From the NCBI GenBank assembly GCA_044340025.1, contig JBIIUJ010000001.1:1-64000 (forward strand): a stretch of DNA of 64,000 nucleotides. The letters are read 5' to 3'. The stretch comes from JBIIUJ01 sp044340025. GTDB lineage: Bacteria; Pseudomonadota; Alphaproteobacteria; Caulobacterales; Aquidulcibacteraceae. A model generated the notes under the pieces. That model made no database searches. It saw only the letters and a list, made by a program, of their open reading frames with translations, and was not told the origin of the DNA. Positions 54,096 through 62,417 of this stretch are shown here, in pieces. Position 1 is the first letter of the stretch. Each line of letters opens with the position of its first letter. Both the position numbers and the translations under genes were made by a program.

Positions 54096-55874
54096 ATGAC
54101 CTATCACGCCCCCGTTCGCGACATGAAGTTCCTGTTCGACGAGGTTCTGGAAGTCGACCGCTTCTCCAATCTGGAGGGCTTTTCCGACGCGCCCAAGGAT
54201 GTGCGCGACCAGATCCTCGAGGAGGGCGCCAAGTTCTGCGAGAACGTGCTGGCGCCGCTCAATGCGGTCGGCGACAGGCAGGGCTGCATCTGGAACCCCG
54301 ACAATACGGTCACCACCCCGCCCGGCTTCAAGGACGCCTACCAGCAGCTTGTGGAGGCGGGCTGGCCGCTGCTTTCGGCGGATCCCGCCTTTGGCGGCCA
54401 GGGGCTGCCGCATGTGGTGAACCTTGCGTTCAACGAGATGGTGAGCTCTTCCAACATGGCGTTCGGCATGTATCCGGGCCTCACCCATGGCTGCTATTCG
54501 GCCATTCATGTGGGCGGGTCGCCGGAGCAGAAGCAGACCTATCTGCCCAAACTCGCATCCGGCGAATGGGCCGGCACCATGAACCTGACCGAGCCGCACT
54601 GCGGCACCGATCTGGGCCTGCTGCGCACCAAGGCGACGCCCCAGCCCGACGGGACCTACAAGATCTCCGGCCAGAAGATCTGGATCTCGGGCGGCGAGCA
54701 CGACATGACCGAGAACCACATCCATCTGGTTCTCGCCCGCATCGAGGGCGCGCCCGCCGGCGTGAAGGGCATTTCGCTTTTCATCGTGCCGAAGTTCCTC
54801 GTGAACGAGGATGGAACGCTCGGCGCGCGCAACCCGGCTTTCTGCGTGGGCCTTGAAGAGAAGATGGGCATCCACGGCAACGCCACCTGCGTGATGCAGT
54901 ATGAGGAGGCGACGGGCTATCTGATCGGGGAGGCCAACAAGGGCCTCGCGGTGATGTTTGTGATGATGAACGAGGCGCGCATCGGGGTGGGCCTTCAGGG
55001 CATGGCGCTCTCGGAGGTGGCCTACCAGCACGCAGCAGCCTTCGCCAAGGATCGCCGCCAGGGCCGCTCGCTCACGGGCGTCAAGGAACCCGATCAGCCG
55101 GCCGATACGATCCTCGTTCACCCGGACGTGCGCCGGATGCTGATGGACGTGCGCGCGATCACCGAGGGCGGGCGCGCCTTCCTCTACTGGACGGCGCTTT
55201 ACGGCGATCTGTTGCACAAGAGCCCGGACGAGGCCGTGCGCCAGAAGGCCTCTGATTACATGGCGCTGATGACGCCGGTCCTGAAGGCCTATCTGACCGA
55301 CAAGGGCCACAAGGGCGCCTCCGACGCGCTGCAGGTGCATGGCGGCTCCGGCTTCACCGAGCATTATCGCGCCAGCCAGTTCCTGCGCGACAGCAAGATC
55401 GCCATGATCTACGAGGGCACCAACGGGGTGCAGGCGCTGGATCTCGTGGGCCGCAAGCTGGCCGCCAATGGCGGGCGCGCGATCCAGACCTTCTTTGCCG
55501 AGATCGACGAGTTCATCGCCGCCCACGACGGCGACGCCGACCTGAAACCCTTCGTGGAAGGGCTGCGCAGCGCCCGCATGCAGCTCCAGGACGCCACGAT
55601 GTGGCTGATGGCCAATGGCATGACGAACTTCGACAACGCCGGCGCCTCCAGCCACGACTATCTCCACATCTTCGGGCTGACGGGGCTCGCCTACATGTGG
55701 GCGCTGATGGCCAAGGCCGCCTATGCGAAGAAGGGCGCGGAGCCCTTCTACGACACCAAGGTCAAGACCGGGCGCTATTTCATCGACCGCGTCCTGCCCG
55801 AGATCGCCAGCCATCTGGCCAAGGTGAAGACCGGCGCGGAGCCGGTGATGGCGCTCAGCGCAGACGAGTTCTGA
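54096..55874 (+). CDS. Acyl-CoA dehydrogenase with C-terminal extension (long form)
   Basis: The enzyme oxidises an acyl-CoA to the 2-enoyl-CoA with FAD, passing electrons to ETF. The 592-residue form has the N-terminal helical domain, the beta domain with TMNLTEPHCGTDLGLLRTKA, the C-terminal helical domain with the catalytic base Glu440 in MIYEGTNGVQALDL, and the extra C-terminal domain (about 460-590) seen in AcdA/FadE5-like proteins. ATG 54096 follows CGGAGGACAGCC. It starts a rightward set of acyl-CoA oxidation genes; ETF-QO at 40768 is the later electron acceptor. Confidence 0.95.
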   Translation: MTYHAPVRDMKFLFDEVLEVDRFSNLEGFSDAPKDVRDQILEEGAKFCENVLAPLNAVGDRQGCIWNPDNTVTTPPGFKDAYQQLVEAGWPLLSADPAFGGQGLPHVVNLAFNEMVSSSNMAFGMYPGLTHGCYSAIHVGGSPEQKQTYLPKLASGEWAGTMNLTEPHCGTDLGLLRTKATPQPDGTYKISGQKIWISGGEHDMTENHIHLVLARIEGAPAGVKGISLFIVPKFLVNEDGTLGARNPAFCVGLEEKMGIHGNATCVMQYEEATGYLIGEANKGLAVMFVMMNEARIGVGLQGMALSEVAYQHAAAFAKDRRQGRSLTGVKEPDQPADTILVHPDVRRMLMDVRAITEGGRAFLYWTALYGDLLHKSPDEAVRQKASDYMALMTPVLKAYLTDKGHKGASDALQVHGGSGFTEHYRASQFLRDSKIAMIYEGTNGVQALDLVGRKLAANGGRAIQTFFAEIDEFIAAHDGDADLKPFVEGLRSARMQLQDATMWLMANGMTNFDNAGASSHDYLHIFGLTGLAYMWALMAKAAYAKKGAEPFYDTKVKTGRYFIDRVLPEIASHLAKVKTGAEPVMALSADEF

Positions 55875-55918
55875 TCGAATAATCAAACACAAGCCGCAAG
55901 GCGCTCAGGGAGACCATC

Positions 55919-57082
55919 ATGGCTGCGATCGACCTGCCCAAGGCCGCATGGCGCAACGACGAGGAGCTGAACATCTTCGAGGACGCCGTGCGCGGCTTCT
56001 TCGCGAAGGAAGCTCCGCCCGAACGGATCGCCAAATGGCGCGAGGAGGGCATCGTCGAGCGCGACATGTGGTTCAAGGCGGGCGAGGCGGGCATCCTGTG
56101 CGCCTCCATGCCGGAAGCCTATGGCGGCGCGGGCGGGGATTTCCGCCACGAGGCCGTGCTGATGGACGTGATGGGCAAGATGGGGATCGACGGCTTCGGC
56201 GCCTCGCTCCACAACGCCATCGTCGCACCCTACATCCTGCACTACGGCTCGGAAGAGCAAAAACAGAAATGGCTGCCGAAGATGGCGTCGGGCGAACTCG
56301 TCGGCGCCATCGCCATGACCGAGCCCGGCGCCGGCTCCGATCTCCAGGGCGTGAAGACCACCGCCCAGAAGGTCGGCAACCAGTATGTGATCAACGGCTC
56401 CAAGACCTTCATCACCAACGGCCAGACCGCCAATCTGATCATCGTGGTCGCCAAGACCGACCCCGCCCAGGGCGCACGCGGCACCTCGCTCATCATGGTC
56501 GAGACTGACGAGGTGGAAGGCTTTCGCCGCGGCCGCAACCTCGACAAGGTGGGCCAGGACGCGCAGGACACGAGCGAACTGTTCTTCGACGATGTGAAGG
56601 TCCCTCTGACCAATCTGCTGGGCGCCGACGAGGGCAGGGGCTTCTTCCAGCTGATGGAACAGCTGCCCTCCGAACGGTTGCAGATCGGCATCCAGGGCGT
56701 GGCCACGATGGAGCGCGCGATCGAGCAAACAGTCGCTTACGTCAAGGAGCGCAAGGCCTTCGGCAAGACCATCATGGACTTCCAGAACACCCAGTTCAAA
56801 CTGGCCGAGTGCAAGACCAAAGCAACCGTGGCGCGCGCCTTCTGCGACCGCTGCACGGAACTTCTGCTGGAAGGCAAGCTCGATGCGGCCACCGCCTCCA
56901 TGGCCAAATACTGGGTCTCCGACGTGCAGTGCGAAGTGGTGGACGAGCTCCTCCAGCTTCACGGCGGCTGGGGCTACATGAACGAGTTCCCCATCGCCCA
57001 GATGTGGCGCGACAGCCGTGTGCAGCGCATCTATGGCGGCGCGAACGAAGTGATGAAGGTGCTGATCGCGAGGACGTTGTAG
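55919..57082 (+). CDS. Acyl-CoA dehydrogenase (387 residues)
   Basis: This second acyl-CoA dehydrogenase is of the shorter, standard length. It has IAMTEPGAGSDLQGVKTTA, the substrate-proximal ISNGQTANLIIV-type region (here FITNGQTANLIIVVAKT), AFGKTIMDFQNTQFKLAE and the C-terminal signature RIYGGANEVMKVLIART. ATG 55919 follows GGGAGACCATC. It lies 44 bases after the first dehydrogenase and is followed by a repeat element before the OsmC gene. Chain-length specificity cannot be read from the sequence. Confidence 0.95.
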   Translation: MAAIDLPKAAWRNDEELNIFEDAVRGFFAKEAPPERIAKWREEGIVERDMWFKAGEAGILCASMPEAYGGAGGDFRHEAVLMDVMGKMGIDGFGASLHNAIVAPYILHYGSEEQKQKWLPKMASGELVGAIAMTEPGAGSDLQGVKTTAQKVGNQYVINGSKTFITNGQTANLIIVVAKTDPAQGARGTSLIMVETDEVEGFRRGRNLDKVGQDAQDTSELFFDDVKVPLTNLLGADEGRGFFQLMEQLPSERLQIGIQGVATMERAIEQTVAYVKERKAFGKTIMDFQNTQFKLAECKTKATVARAFCDRCTELLLEGKLDAATASMAKYWVSDVQCEVVDELLQLHGGWGYMNEFPIAQMWRDSRVQRIYGGANEVMKVLIARTL

Positions 57083-57095
57083 TGGCGGCCGCCGC

Positions 57096-57180
57096 CCCCT
57101 TCCCCTCGCTCCGCTCGGGACTTCCCCCGCAGGCGGGGGAAGATGCCCGCGCCTTGTCTTCCCCCGCTTGCGGGGGGAAG
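57096..57180. repeat. REP-like element pair A (inverted), between acyl-CoA dehydrogenase and osmC
   Basis: A palindrome CTTCCCCCGC-AG-GCGGGGGAAG (57121-57142) has a tail CCCCTTCCCCTCGCTCCGC on its left, so this copy reads leftward. A second palindrome CTTCCCCCGC-TT-GCGGGGGGAAG (57158-57180) follows, reading rightward but with only a short tail. It fills most of the 107-base gap between genes. It is a variant of the family at 57680-60053. Confidence 0.7.
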
Positions 57181-57189
57181 GGAGCCTAG

Positions 57190-57651
57190 ATGTCCAACCA
57201 CACCGCCACTATCCGCTGGGAGCGCGGCGATCAGCCCTTCCTCGACGGGAAATATTCCCGCGGTCACGAGATCGCGTTTGACGGCGGCGTGTCGATCCGC
57301 GGATCGTCCGATCCGGGGACTGTGCGCCCGCCGCTGAGCGTGGTGGAGGCTGCCGATCCCGAAGAAATGACGGTGGCGGCGCTCGCCTCCTGCCACATGA
57401 TGTTCTTTCTGTCGTTTGCGAAGAAGGCCGGCTTCCGGATTGATTCCTATGAGGATCAGCCGGTGGGCGCGCTCGCGGCAGGCGAAGACGGCAAGGTCTG
57501 GCTGACGCAGATCACCCTGCGACCCCGTGTGATGTTTTCCGGCGATGTCACGCCGGATGCAGCGGAAATCCAGCTTCTGCACCATCACGCGCTTGAGGCC
57601 TGCTACATCGGCAACTCGCTGCGTTCCGAGATCCGGGTGGAGCCGCGATGA
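57190..57651 (+). CDS. OsmC/Ohr family protein
   Basis: OsmC-type proteins reduce organic hydroperoxides with a reactive cysteine pair. The 153-residue protein has the N-terminal HTATIRWERGDQPFLDGKYS, Cys68 in MTVAALASCHMMFFLSFAKK (about 60-79), and the second cysteine in HHHALEACYIGNSLRSEIRV. The order and spacing match the redox pair of the family. The gene lies in the acyl-CoA operon between two repeat-filled gaps, and may protect against lipid peroxides formed there, which is inference. ATG 57190 is the first in frame; only a weak GGGAGCC precedes it. Confidence 0.9.
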   Translation: MSNHTATIRWERGDQPFLDGKYSRGHEIAFDGGVSIRGSSDPGTVRPPLSVVEAADPEEMTVAALASCHMMFFLSFAKKAGFRIDSYEDQPVGALAAGEDGKVWLTQITLRPRVMFSGDVTPDAAEIQLLHHHALEACYIGNSLRSEIRVEPR

Positions 57652-57679
57652 GCCTGCGTCGCGCGACCCCTCACGTTTT

Positions 57680-57732
57680 CCGCCCCCGCCTCGCGGGGGA
57701 GGTGCTGAGCGCAGCGAAGCGGAAGGGGTGTT
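57680..57732 (+). repeat. REP-like element B1
   Basis: 53 bp with three parts: palindrome CCGCCCCCGCC-T-CGCGGGGGAGG (57680-57702), TG, a small hairpin region of 16 bases, and tail GGAAGGGGTGTT (57721-57732). It has the same length and plan as the copy at 59550-59602. It is read rightward and pairs with inverted B2. Confidence 0.8.
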
Positions 57733-57752
57733 CGCCCGCCTCCGCCCTCGAA

Positions 57753-57803
57753 AACGCCCCCTCAGTCGCCTGCGGCGACAGCTCCCCCGCAGCGCGGGGG
57801 AGC
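57753..57803 (-). repeat. REP-like element B2 (inverted)
   Basis: 51 bp reading leftward: palindrome GCTCCCCCGC-AGC-GCGGGGGAGC (57781-57803), then a hairpin region with TCGCC/GGCGA, and the tail complement AACGCCCCCTC (57753-57763). With B1 and the 20 bases between, it forms a REPIN-like inverted pair between osmC and the thioesterase gene. Confidence 0.8.
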
Positions 57804-57826
57804 ACATCGCGGAAAGGCCTTGCCTG

Positions 57827-58279
57827 ATGCCTGCCGCCATCCTCGCCGCCGCCGGCATCACGGAAATGTCGCCATCCTCGCGCACGCTGGGGATGGAGAT
57901 CCTCGCGATGGACGGGCGGGAAGGCTCGGCGCGGGTGCGTTTCGAGGGCCGGCCCGAATTCGCCAACCCGGCCGGCAGCGTGCAGGGCGGCTTTCTCTCC
58001 GCAATGCTCGATGATGTCATCGGCATGATGGCGATGGTGAAGGCGGGGCCAAGGATGCTGGCCGCAACCATTGATCTGCATGTGCATTATCTGCGCCCCG
58101 TCCGTCCCGGTCCGGTGGAGGTGGCCGCGCGCATCACCGAGAAGGGGCGCGCCATATTGTTCGCCGAGGCCGAGCTCTATGATCTGCGCGGCAAGATCGC
58201 CGCCAAGGCCCGCGCCAGCCTCGCTCTCACGCCGAAGCGGGACGCCGCGACCGCGCAAGACGAAACCAGAAACGCTTAG
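57827..58279 (+). CDS. Hotdog-fold acyl-CoA thioesterase (PaaI-like)
   Basis: Hotdog thioesterases hydrolyse acyl-CoA to free CoA and acid. The 150-residue product has the fold's central helix FANPAGSVQGGFLSAMLDDV, where the common HGG is QGG, followed by LAATIDLHVHYLRPVRPGPV and RAILFAEAELYDLRGKIAAK. ATG 57827 directly follows a TGA-containing stretch and has a poor ribosome binding site (AAAGGCC). It precedes the thiolase gene by 17 bases. It may spare CoA in the pathway, or be specific to one intermediate. Confidence 0.88.
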   Translation: MPAAILAAAGITEMSPSSRTLGMEILAMDGREGSARVRFEGRPEFANPAGSVQGGFLSAMLDDVIGMMAMVKAGPRMLAATIDLHVHYLRPVRPGPVEVAARITEKGRAILFAEAELYDLRGKIAAKARASLALTPKRDAATAQDETRNA

Positions 58280-58296
58280 GGAAAAGGAGACCCATC

Positions 58297-59508
58297 ATGG
58301 CCGACGCCTACATCTTCGACGCGGTGCGCACCCCGCGCGGCAAGGGAAAATCCTCGGGCAGCCTGCACGAGATCACCGCGCTCAGTCTCGCCACCCAGGC
58401 GCTTCAGGCCATCCGCGACCGCAACGGCCTCGACACCTCGAAGGTCGACGATGTGGTTCTGGGCTGCGTTTCGCCGGTGGGCGAGCAGGGCTCCGATATC
58501 GCCCGCCTCGCCGTGCTCAACGCCGATTATGCCGAGACGACGGCGGGCGTGCAGATCAACCGCTTCTGCGCCTCGGGCCTCGAAGCGTTCAACATGGCTG
58601 CCGCCAAGGTGAAGAGCGGCGAGGCCGACATGGCCATTGGCGGCGGGGTGGAGAGCATGAGCCGCGTGCCCATGGGCTCGGACGGCGGCGCCTGGGCTTC
58701 CGACCCCTCCATCGCCATCAAGACCTATTTCGCGCCGCAAGGCATCGGCGCCGACACGATCGCGACCAAATACGGCTTCTCTCGCGATGACGTGGACGCC
58801 TATGCGGTGGAAAGCCAGAAGCGCGCGGCGCGCGCCTGGGCCGAGGGCCGCTTTTCCAGGTCCATTCTGCCGGTGAAGGACCAGATGGGCGCGATCATCC
58901 TCGACCGCGACGAACACATGCGCCCCGACGCCTCCATGCAGTCCATGGCGGCGCTGGAGCCGAGCTTTTTGATGCAGGGCGAAATGATGCCCGGCTTCGA
59001 CGCCGTCATCATGCAGCGCTACCCGGAGCTTGAGCGGATCAACCATGTCCACCACGCCGGCAATTCGTCCGGCATCGTCGATGGCGCGGCCGCCGTGCTC
59101 GTCGGCACGCGCGAGATGGGCGAAGCGCTGGGCCTCAAGCCCCGCGCCCGCGTGAAGGGCATGGCCTCCATCGGCTCGGAACCCTCCATCATGCTCACGG
59201 GGCCGGAGTTCGTGACCGCCAAGGTGCTGAAAAAGCTGGGCATGAAGGCCTCTGACATCGATCTCTACGAGCTGAACGAGGCGTTTGCCTCCGTTGTTCT
59301 GCGCATGATGCAGGCCTTGGATATTCCCCACGACAAGATGAACGTGAACGGCGGCGCCATCGCCATGGGCCATCCGCTGGGCGCCACCGGCGCGATGATC
59401 CTCGGCACGGTGCTCGACGAGCTCGAGCGCTCCGACAAGGAGACCGCCCTCATCACCTTGTGCGTCGGCGCCGGCATGGGCACCGCGACGGTGATCGAGC
59501 GGGTTTGA
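58297..59508 (+). CDS. fadA: Acetyl-CoA C-acyltransferase (thiolase, FadA-type)
   Basis: Thiolase cleaves 3-ketoacyl-CoA to acetyl-CoA and a shortened acyl-CoA. The 403-residue protein has the nucleophilic Cys91 in NRFCASGLEAFNMAAAKV, the loop NEAFA in DLYELNEAFASVVLR, His in MGHPLGATGAMILGTV and the second active Cys in LITLCVGAGMGTATVIERV. ATG 58297 follows AAAAGGAGACCC. It is placed with the FadB-type protein 580 bases downstream, but a DUF559 gene and two repeat elements separate them. Confidence 0.95.
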   Translation: MADAYIFDAVRTPRGKGKSSGSLHEITALSLATQALQAIRDRNGLDTSKVDDVVLGCVSPVGEQGSDIARLAVLNADYAETTAGVQINRFCASGLEAFNMAAAKVKSGEADMAIGGGVESMSRVPMGSDGGAWASDPSIAIKTYFAPQGIGADTIATKYGFSRDDVDAYAVESQKRAARAWAEGRFSRSILPVKDQMGAIILDRDEHMRPDASMQSMAALEPSFLMQGEMMPGFDAVIMQRYPELERINHVHHAGNSSGIVDGAAAVLVGTREMGEALGLKPRARVKGMASIGSEPSIMLTGPEFVTAKVLKKLGMKASDIDLYELNEAFASVVLRMMQALDIPHDKMNVNGGAIAMGHPLGATGAMILGTVLDELERSDKETALITLCVGAGMGTATVIERV

Positions 59509-59524
59509 GTCCAGTGAACGCGCC

Positions 59525-59602
59525 ACACCCCCTCAGTCGCAGCGCATTTCCTCCCCCGCGTCGCGGGGGAGGTGGCGCGCGAAGCGCGTCGGAGGGGGTG
59601 TT
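59525..59602 (+). repeat. REP-like element C with a partial inverted copy at its left
   Basis: Full copy at 59550-59602 (53 bp): palindrome CCTCCCCCGCG-T-CGCGGGGGAGG, TG, hairpin region with GCGCGCGAAGCGCG, tail GGAGGGGGTGTT (59591-59602). At 59525-59540 ACACCCCCTCAGTCGC is the tail part of an inverted copy, like the B2 left end. It lies 25 bases before the DUF559 ATG. Confidence 0.85.
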
Positions 59603-59627
59603 TGCTACGCCTGGGAGACCCCAAGCC

Positions 59628-60005
59628 ATGCGCGACGACGAAACCCGGTCGCGGCCTTTCGCGAAGGCCATGCGGGTGCAGATGACGGATGCGGAAACGA
59701 TCCTGTGGTCGCGCCTGCGCGGCCGGCAGGTCGAGGGCGCCGCCTTCCGCCGCCAGCATCCGATCGGCCCGTTCATCGCCGACTTCGCCTGCTGGGAGGC
59801 CTCGCTCGTGATCGAGGTCGATGGCGCGACCCATGGCGAGGAGCGTGAGGCTTACGACGCCGCGCGCATGGCGGAGTTGCAAAGGCGGGGCTGGACAGTC
59901 CTGCGTGTCGGCAATGTCGACGTCTACGACACCCTCAATGGCGTGCTGGAAGCAATCCGCCTGCGGGTTCTTGAGGCCCGACAGGTGCGCCAGAACCGTC
60001 GCTGA
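59628..60005 (+). CDS. DUF559 domain endonuclease-like protein
   Basis: DUF559 proteins are small nucleases of the Vsr-like PD-(D/E)XK fold; few have a tested function. The 125-residue protein has FAKAMRVQMTDAETILWSRL at the N-terminus, RQHPIGPFIADFACWEASL with Asp52, and VIEVDGATHGE with Glu63 and Asp65 and His69, then RRGWTVLRVGNVDVYD. ATG 59628 has only weak GGGAGACC upstream. Its stop codon shares one base with an inverted REP-like element, and a direct copy lies before its start, so the gene is exactly enclosed. It interrupts thiolase and fadB. It looks like an insert rather than an operon enzyme. Confidence 0.9.
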   Translation: MRDDETRSRPFAKAMRVQMTDAETILWSRLRGRQVEGAAFRRQHPIGPFIADFACWEASLVIEVDGATHGEEREAYDAARMAELQRRGWTVLRVGNVDVYDTLNGVLEAIRLRVLEARQVRQNRR

Positions 60006-60053
60006 ACACCCCCTCCGGCCCTTCGGGCCACCACCCCCGCGGCGCGGGGGAGG
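60005..60053 (-). repeat. REP-like element D (inverted)
   Basis: 49 bp reading leftward: palindrome CCACCCCCGCG-G-CGCGGGGGAGG (60031-60053, one mismatch), a hairpin GGCCCTTCGGGCC and the tail complement AACACCCCCTCC (60005-60016). The tail is an exact 12-base inverse of the tail of element C at 59591-59602. The two enclose the DUF559 gene. Confidence 0.85.
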
Positions 60054-60091
60054 AAAGACAGAACCAACTGAAATTCAGGGAGCAAGACCCG

Positions 60092-62287
60092 ATGCAAAAC
60101 TTCAAAACCACCCTCGACGACGACGGCGTCCTGCACATCGTCTTCGACGTTCCCGGCAAGACGATGAACACCATCACCCAGGGGGTGATGGCCGAGCTTC
60201 CGAAGATCGTGGAGCAGATCAAGACCGACGCGGCCATCAAGGGCGCGGTGCTCTCGTCGGGCAAGGCCAACGGCTTCTGCGCGGGCGCGGACCTCGGCGA
60301 GATCGGCGGCGGCTCGATGGACGCCGGCAAGGCCAGGACCGAAGACGAGATGCTGAAGGCGGCGTTCGCGTCGGGCTTCACGCTGAACAAGGCGCTGCGC
60401 GAGCTTGAAACCTGCGGCAAGCCGGTGGCCTGCGCGCTGGAGGGGCTGGCGCTCGGCGGCGGGCTGGAGATCGCGCTCGCCTGCCATTATCGGGTCGTGG
60501 CAGACAATCCGAAGATCCAGCTCGGCCTGCCCGAAGCCAAGGTCGGCCTGCTGCCCGGCGCTGGCGGCACGCAGCGTCTGCCCCGCCTGATGGGCGTGCA
60601 AAAGGCGCTGCCCTTCATCCTGCAGGGCACGCCGATGAGCCCGAAGGAGGCGCTGGACAGCGGCGTCGTGGGCGCGGTGGTTCCGGCCGGCGAGACCGTC
60701 GCCAGGGCCAGGGAATGGGTGCTCGCCAATCCGAAGGCCGTCGCCCTGTGGGACGCGAAGGGCTATCGCGTGAAGGACGGCCCCTACACGCCCGGCGGCG
60801 CGATCACCTTCATCGGCGGCAACGCCATGCTCGGCAAGACGACCTTCGGCAATTACCCGGCCCAGAAGGCGATCATGAGCGCGGTCTATGAGGGCATCCA
60901 GGTCCCGATGGACGCCGCGCTGCGCATCGAGACGCGCTACTTCTTGAAGAACATGGCCTCGCCGTCGGCCAAGTCGATGGTGCGCTCGCTATTCCTGTCG
61001 ATGCAGGCGCTCGCCAAGGGCGCGAACCGGCCGCAAGGCTACAAGCCCTATGAGATCAGGAAGGTCGCGGTGCTCGGCGCCGGCATGATGGGCGCCGGGA
61101 TCGCCTATGTGCAGGCCATGGCCGGCATCGAGACGGTGCTGATCGATCAGAGCCAGGAAGCGGCCGAGAAGGGCAAGGACTATTCCAGAAAGCTCGTCGA
61201 CAAGGCGGTCTCGCGAGGCAAGATGACGAAGGAGAAGGCCGACGCGCTGCTCGCCCTCATCACGCCCACGACCGACTACGCCCATGTGAAGGGCGCGGAT
61301 CTCGTGATCGAGGCGGTGTTCGAAAACCGCGAGATCAAGGCCGACGTGACGAGGAAGGCCGAAGCCCAGCTCGCCGAGACGGCGGTGTTTGGGTCCAACA
61401 CCTCCACCCTGCCGATCACGGGGCTGGCGAAAGCGAGCGTCCGTCCGGCGAACTTCATCGGCGTGCACTTCTTCTCGCCGGTCGACAAGATGGGGCTCGT
61501 CGAGGTCATCATGGGCAAGGAGACGAGCGAGGAAACGCTCGCCAAGGCGGTCGATTACGTCCTGAAGATCCGCAAGACGCCGATCGTGGTCAACGACAGC
61601 CGCGGCTTCTACACCTCGCGCTGCTTTGGCACCTATGTGCAGGAAGGCATCGAGATGCTGGCCGAAGGCGTGAAGCCCGCCATCATCGAGAATGTCGGCA
61701 AGATGACCGGCATGCCGGTCGCCCCGCTGGCCATGAACGACGAAGTGGCGCTCGATCTCGCCTACAAGGTGGCCCAGCAGACCAAGGCCGACCTGGGCGA
61801 CGCCTGGAAGCCGACCGCCGCGCAGGACATCATCGAGACGATGGTGACCAAGCTCGAACGCTTCGGCCGCAAGAACAAGAAGGGCTTCTACGAGTACAAG
61901 GACGACGGCTCAAAGCGGATCTGGCCGGGCCTGTCGGAGCTTGTGGCCACCAGGATCGCCGAATGCCCGCCCGACCTGCGCGAGGAATACAAAAAGCGCC
62001 TTCTCTACCGGCAGGCGCTGGAGACGGCGCGCTGCTTCGAGGAGGGCGTCATCACCGATCCGCGCGATGCCGATATCGGCTCCATCCTCGGCTGGGGCTT
62101 TGCGCCCTACACCGGCGGCACGATCAGCCTGATCGACGGCATGGGCGTGGCGAAGTTCGTGGCTGAGTGCGACGCGCTCGCCCAGAAATACGGCGAGCGG
62201 TTCAAGCCCAACGCGCTGCTGCGCGACATGGCCGCCAAGGGCGAGACCTTCTACGGCCGGTTCAGCGGCGCGAAGCAGGCGGCCTGA
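60092..62287 (+). CDS. fadB: Fatty acid oxidation multifunctional protein (enoyl-CoA hydratase / 3-hydroxyacyl-CoA dehydrogenase)
   Basis: The protein hydrates 2-enoyl-CoA and oxidises the resulting 3-hydroxyacyl-CoA with NAD, two steps of beta-oxidation. The 731-residue chain has the crotonase domain with SGKANGFCAGADLGEIGG and LALGGGLEIALACHYRVVAD (about 50-150), then the NAD-binding AVLGAGMMGAGIAYVQAMAG near residue 328 and the dehydrogenase catalytic region GVHFFSPVDKMGLVEVIMG. GGGAGCAAGACCC precedes ATG 60092. It works with the thiolase at 58297 and the dehydrogenases upstream. Confidence 0.95.
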   Translation: MQNFKTTLDDDGVLHIVFDVPGKTMNTITQGVMAELPKIVEQIKTDAAIKGAVLSSGKANGFCAGADLGEIGGGSMDAGKARTEDEMLKAAFASGFTLNKALRELETCGKPVACALEGLALGGGLEIALACHYRVVADNPKIQLGLPEAKVGLLPGAGGTQRLPRLMGVQKALPFILQGTPMSPKEALDSGVVGAVVPAGETVARAREWVLANPKAVALWDAKGYRVKDGPYTPGGAITFIGGNAMLGKTTFGNYPAQKAIMSAVYEGIQVPMDAALRIETRYFLKNMASPSAKSMVRSLFLSMQALAKGANRPQGYKPYEIRKVAVLGAGMMGAGIAYVQAMAGIETVLIDQSQEAAEKGKDYSRKLVDKAVSRGKMTKEKADALLALITPTTDYAHVKGADLVIEAVFENREIKADVTRKAEAQLAETAVFGSNTSTLPITGLAKASVRPANFIGVHFFSPVDKMGLVEVIMGKETSEETLAKAVDYVLKIRKTPIVVNDSRGFYTSRCFGTYVQEGIEMLAEGVKPAIIENVGKMTGMPVAPLAMNDEVALDLAYKVAQQTKADLGDAWKPTAAQDIIETMVTKLERFGRKNKKGFYEYKDDGSKRIWPGLSELVATRIAECPPDLREEYKKRLLYRQALETARCFEEGVITDPRDADIGSILGWGFAPYTGGTISLIDGMGVAKFVAECDALAQKYGERFKPNALLRDMAAKGETFYGRFSGAKQAA

Positions 62288-62297
62288 CTTGCCTCCC

Positions 62298-62408
62298 GTC
62301 ATCCCGGACGCCGGCAAAGCCGGCGATCCGGGATCTCGGGGCCGGGACCTCGGGGAGGAAAAAGCTCTTCAAGATCCCGGCTCTGCGCTTCGCTACGGCC
62401 GGGATGAC
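62298..62408. repeat. Repeat element with GTCATCCCGG ends
   Basis: GTCATCCCGG (62298-62307) and its exact inverse CCGGGATGAC (62399-62408) bound a 111-bp segment, with further internal pairs such as GCCGGCAAAGCCGGC and GATCCCGG/CCGGGATC. It lies in the 130-base gap between fadB and the PIN gene. Similar GTCATCCCGG palindromes are common dispersed repeats in alphaproteobacteria. It has no resemblance to the elements at 57096-60053. Confidence 0.75.
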
Positions 62409-62417
62409 AGGGAAATC

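Noticed and set aside
57096..60053. CRISPR array
   Set aside because: The repeats are palindromic, irregularly spaced, inverted and without unique spacers of constant length; no cas genes are present.
54096..62287. The acyl-CoA operon as a recently acquired island
   Set aside because: Codon use and G+C look like the rest of the window and no integrase, tRNA or att-like repeat is present; only the DUF559 unit looks inserted.
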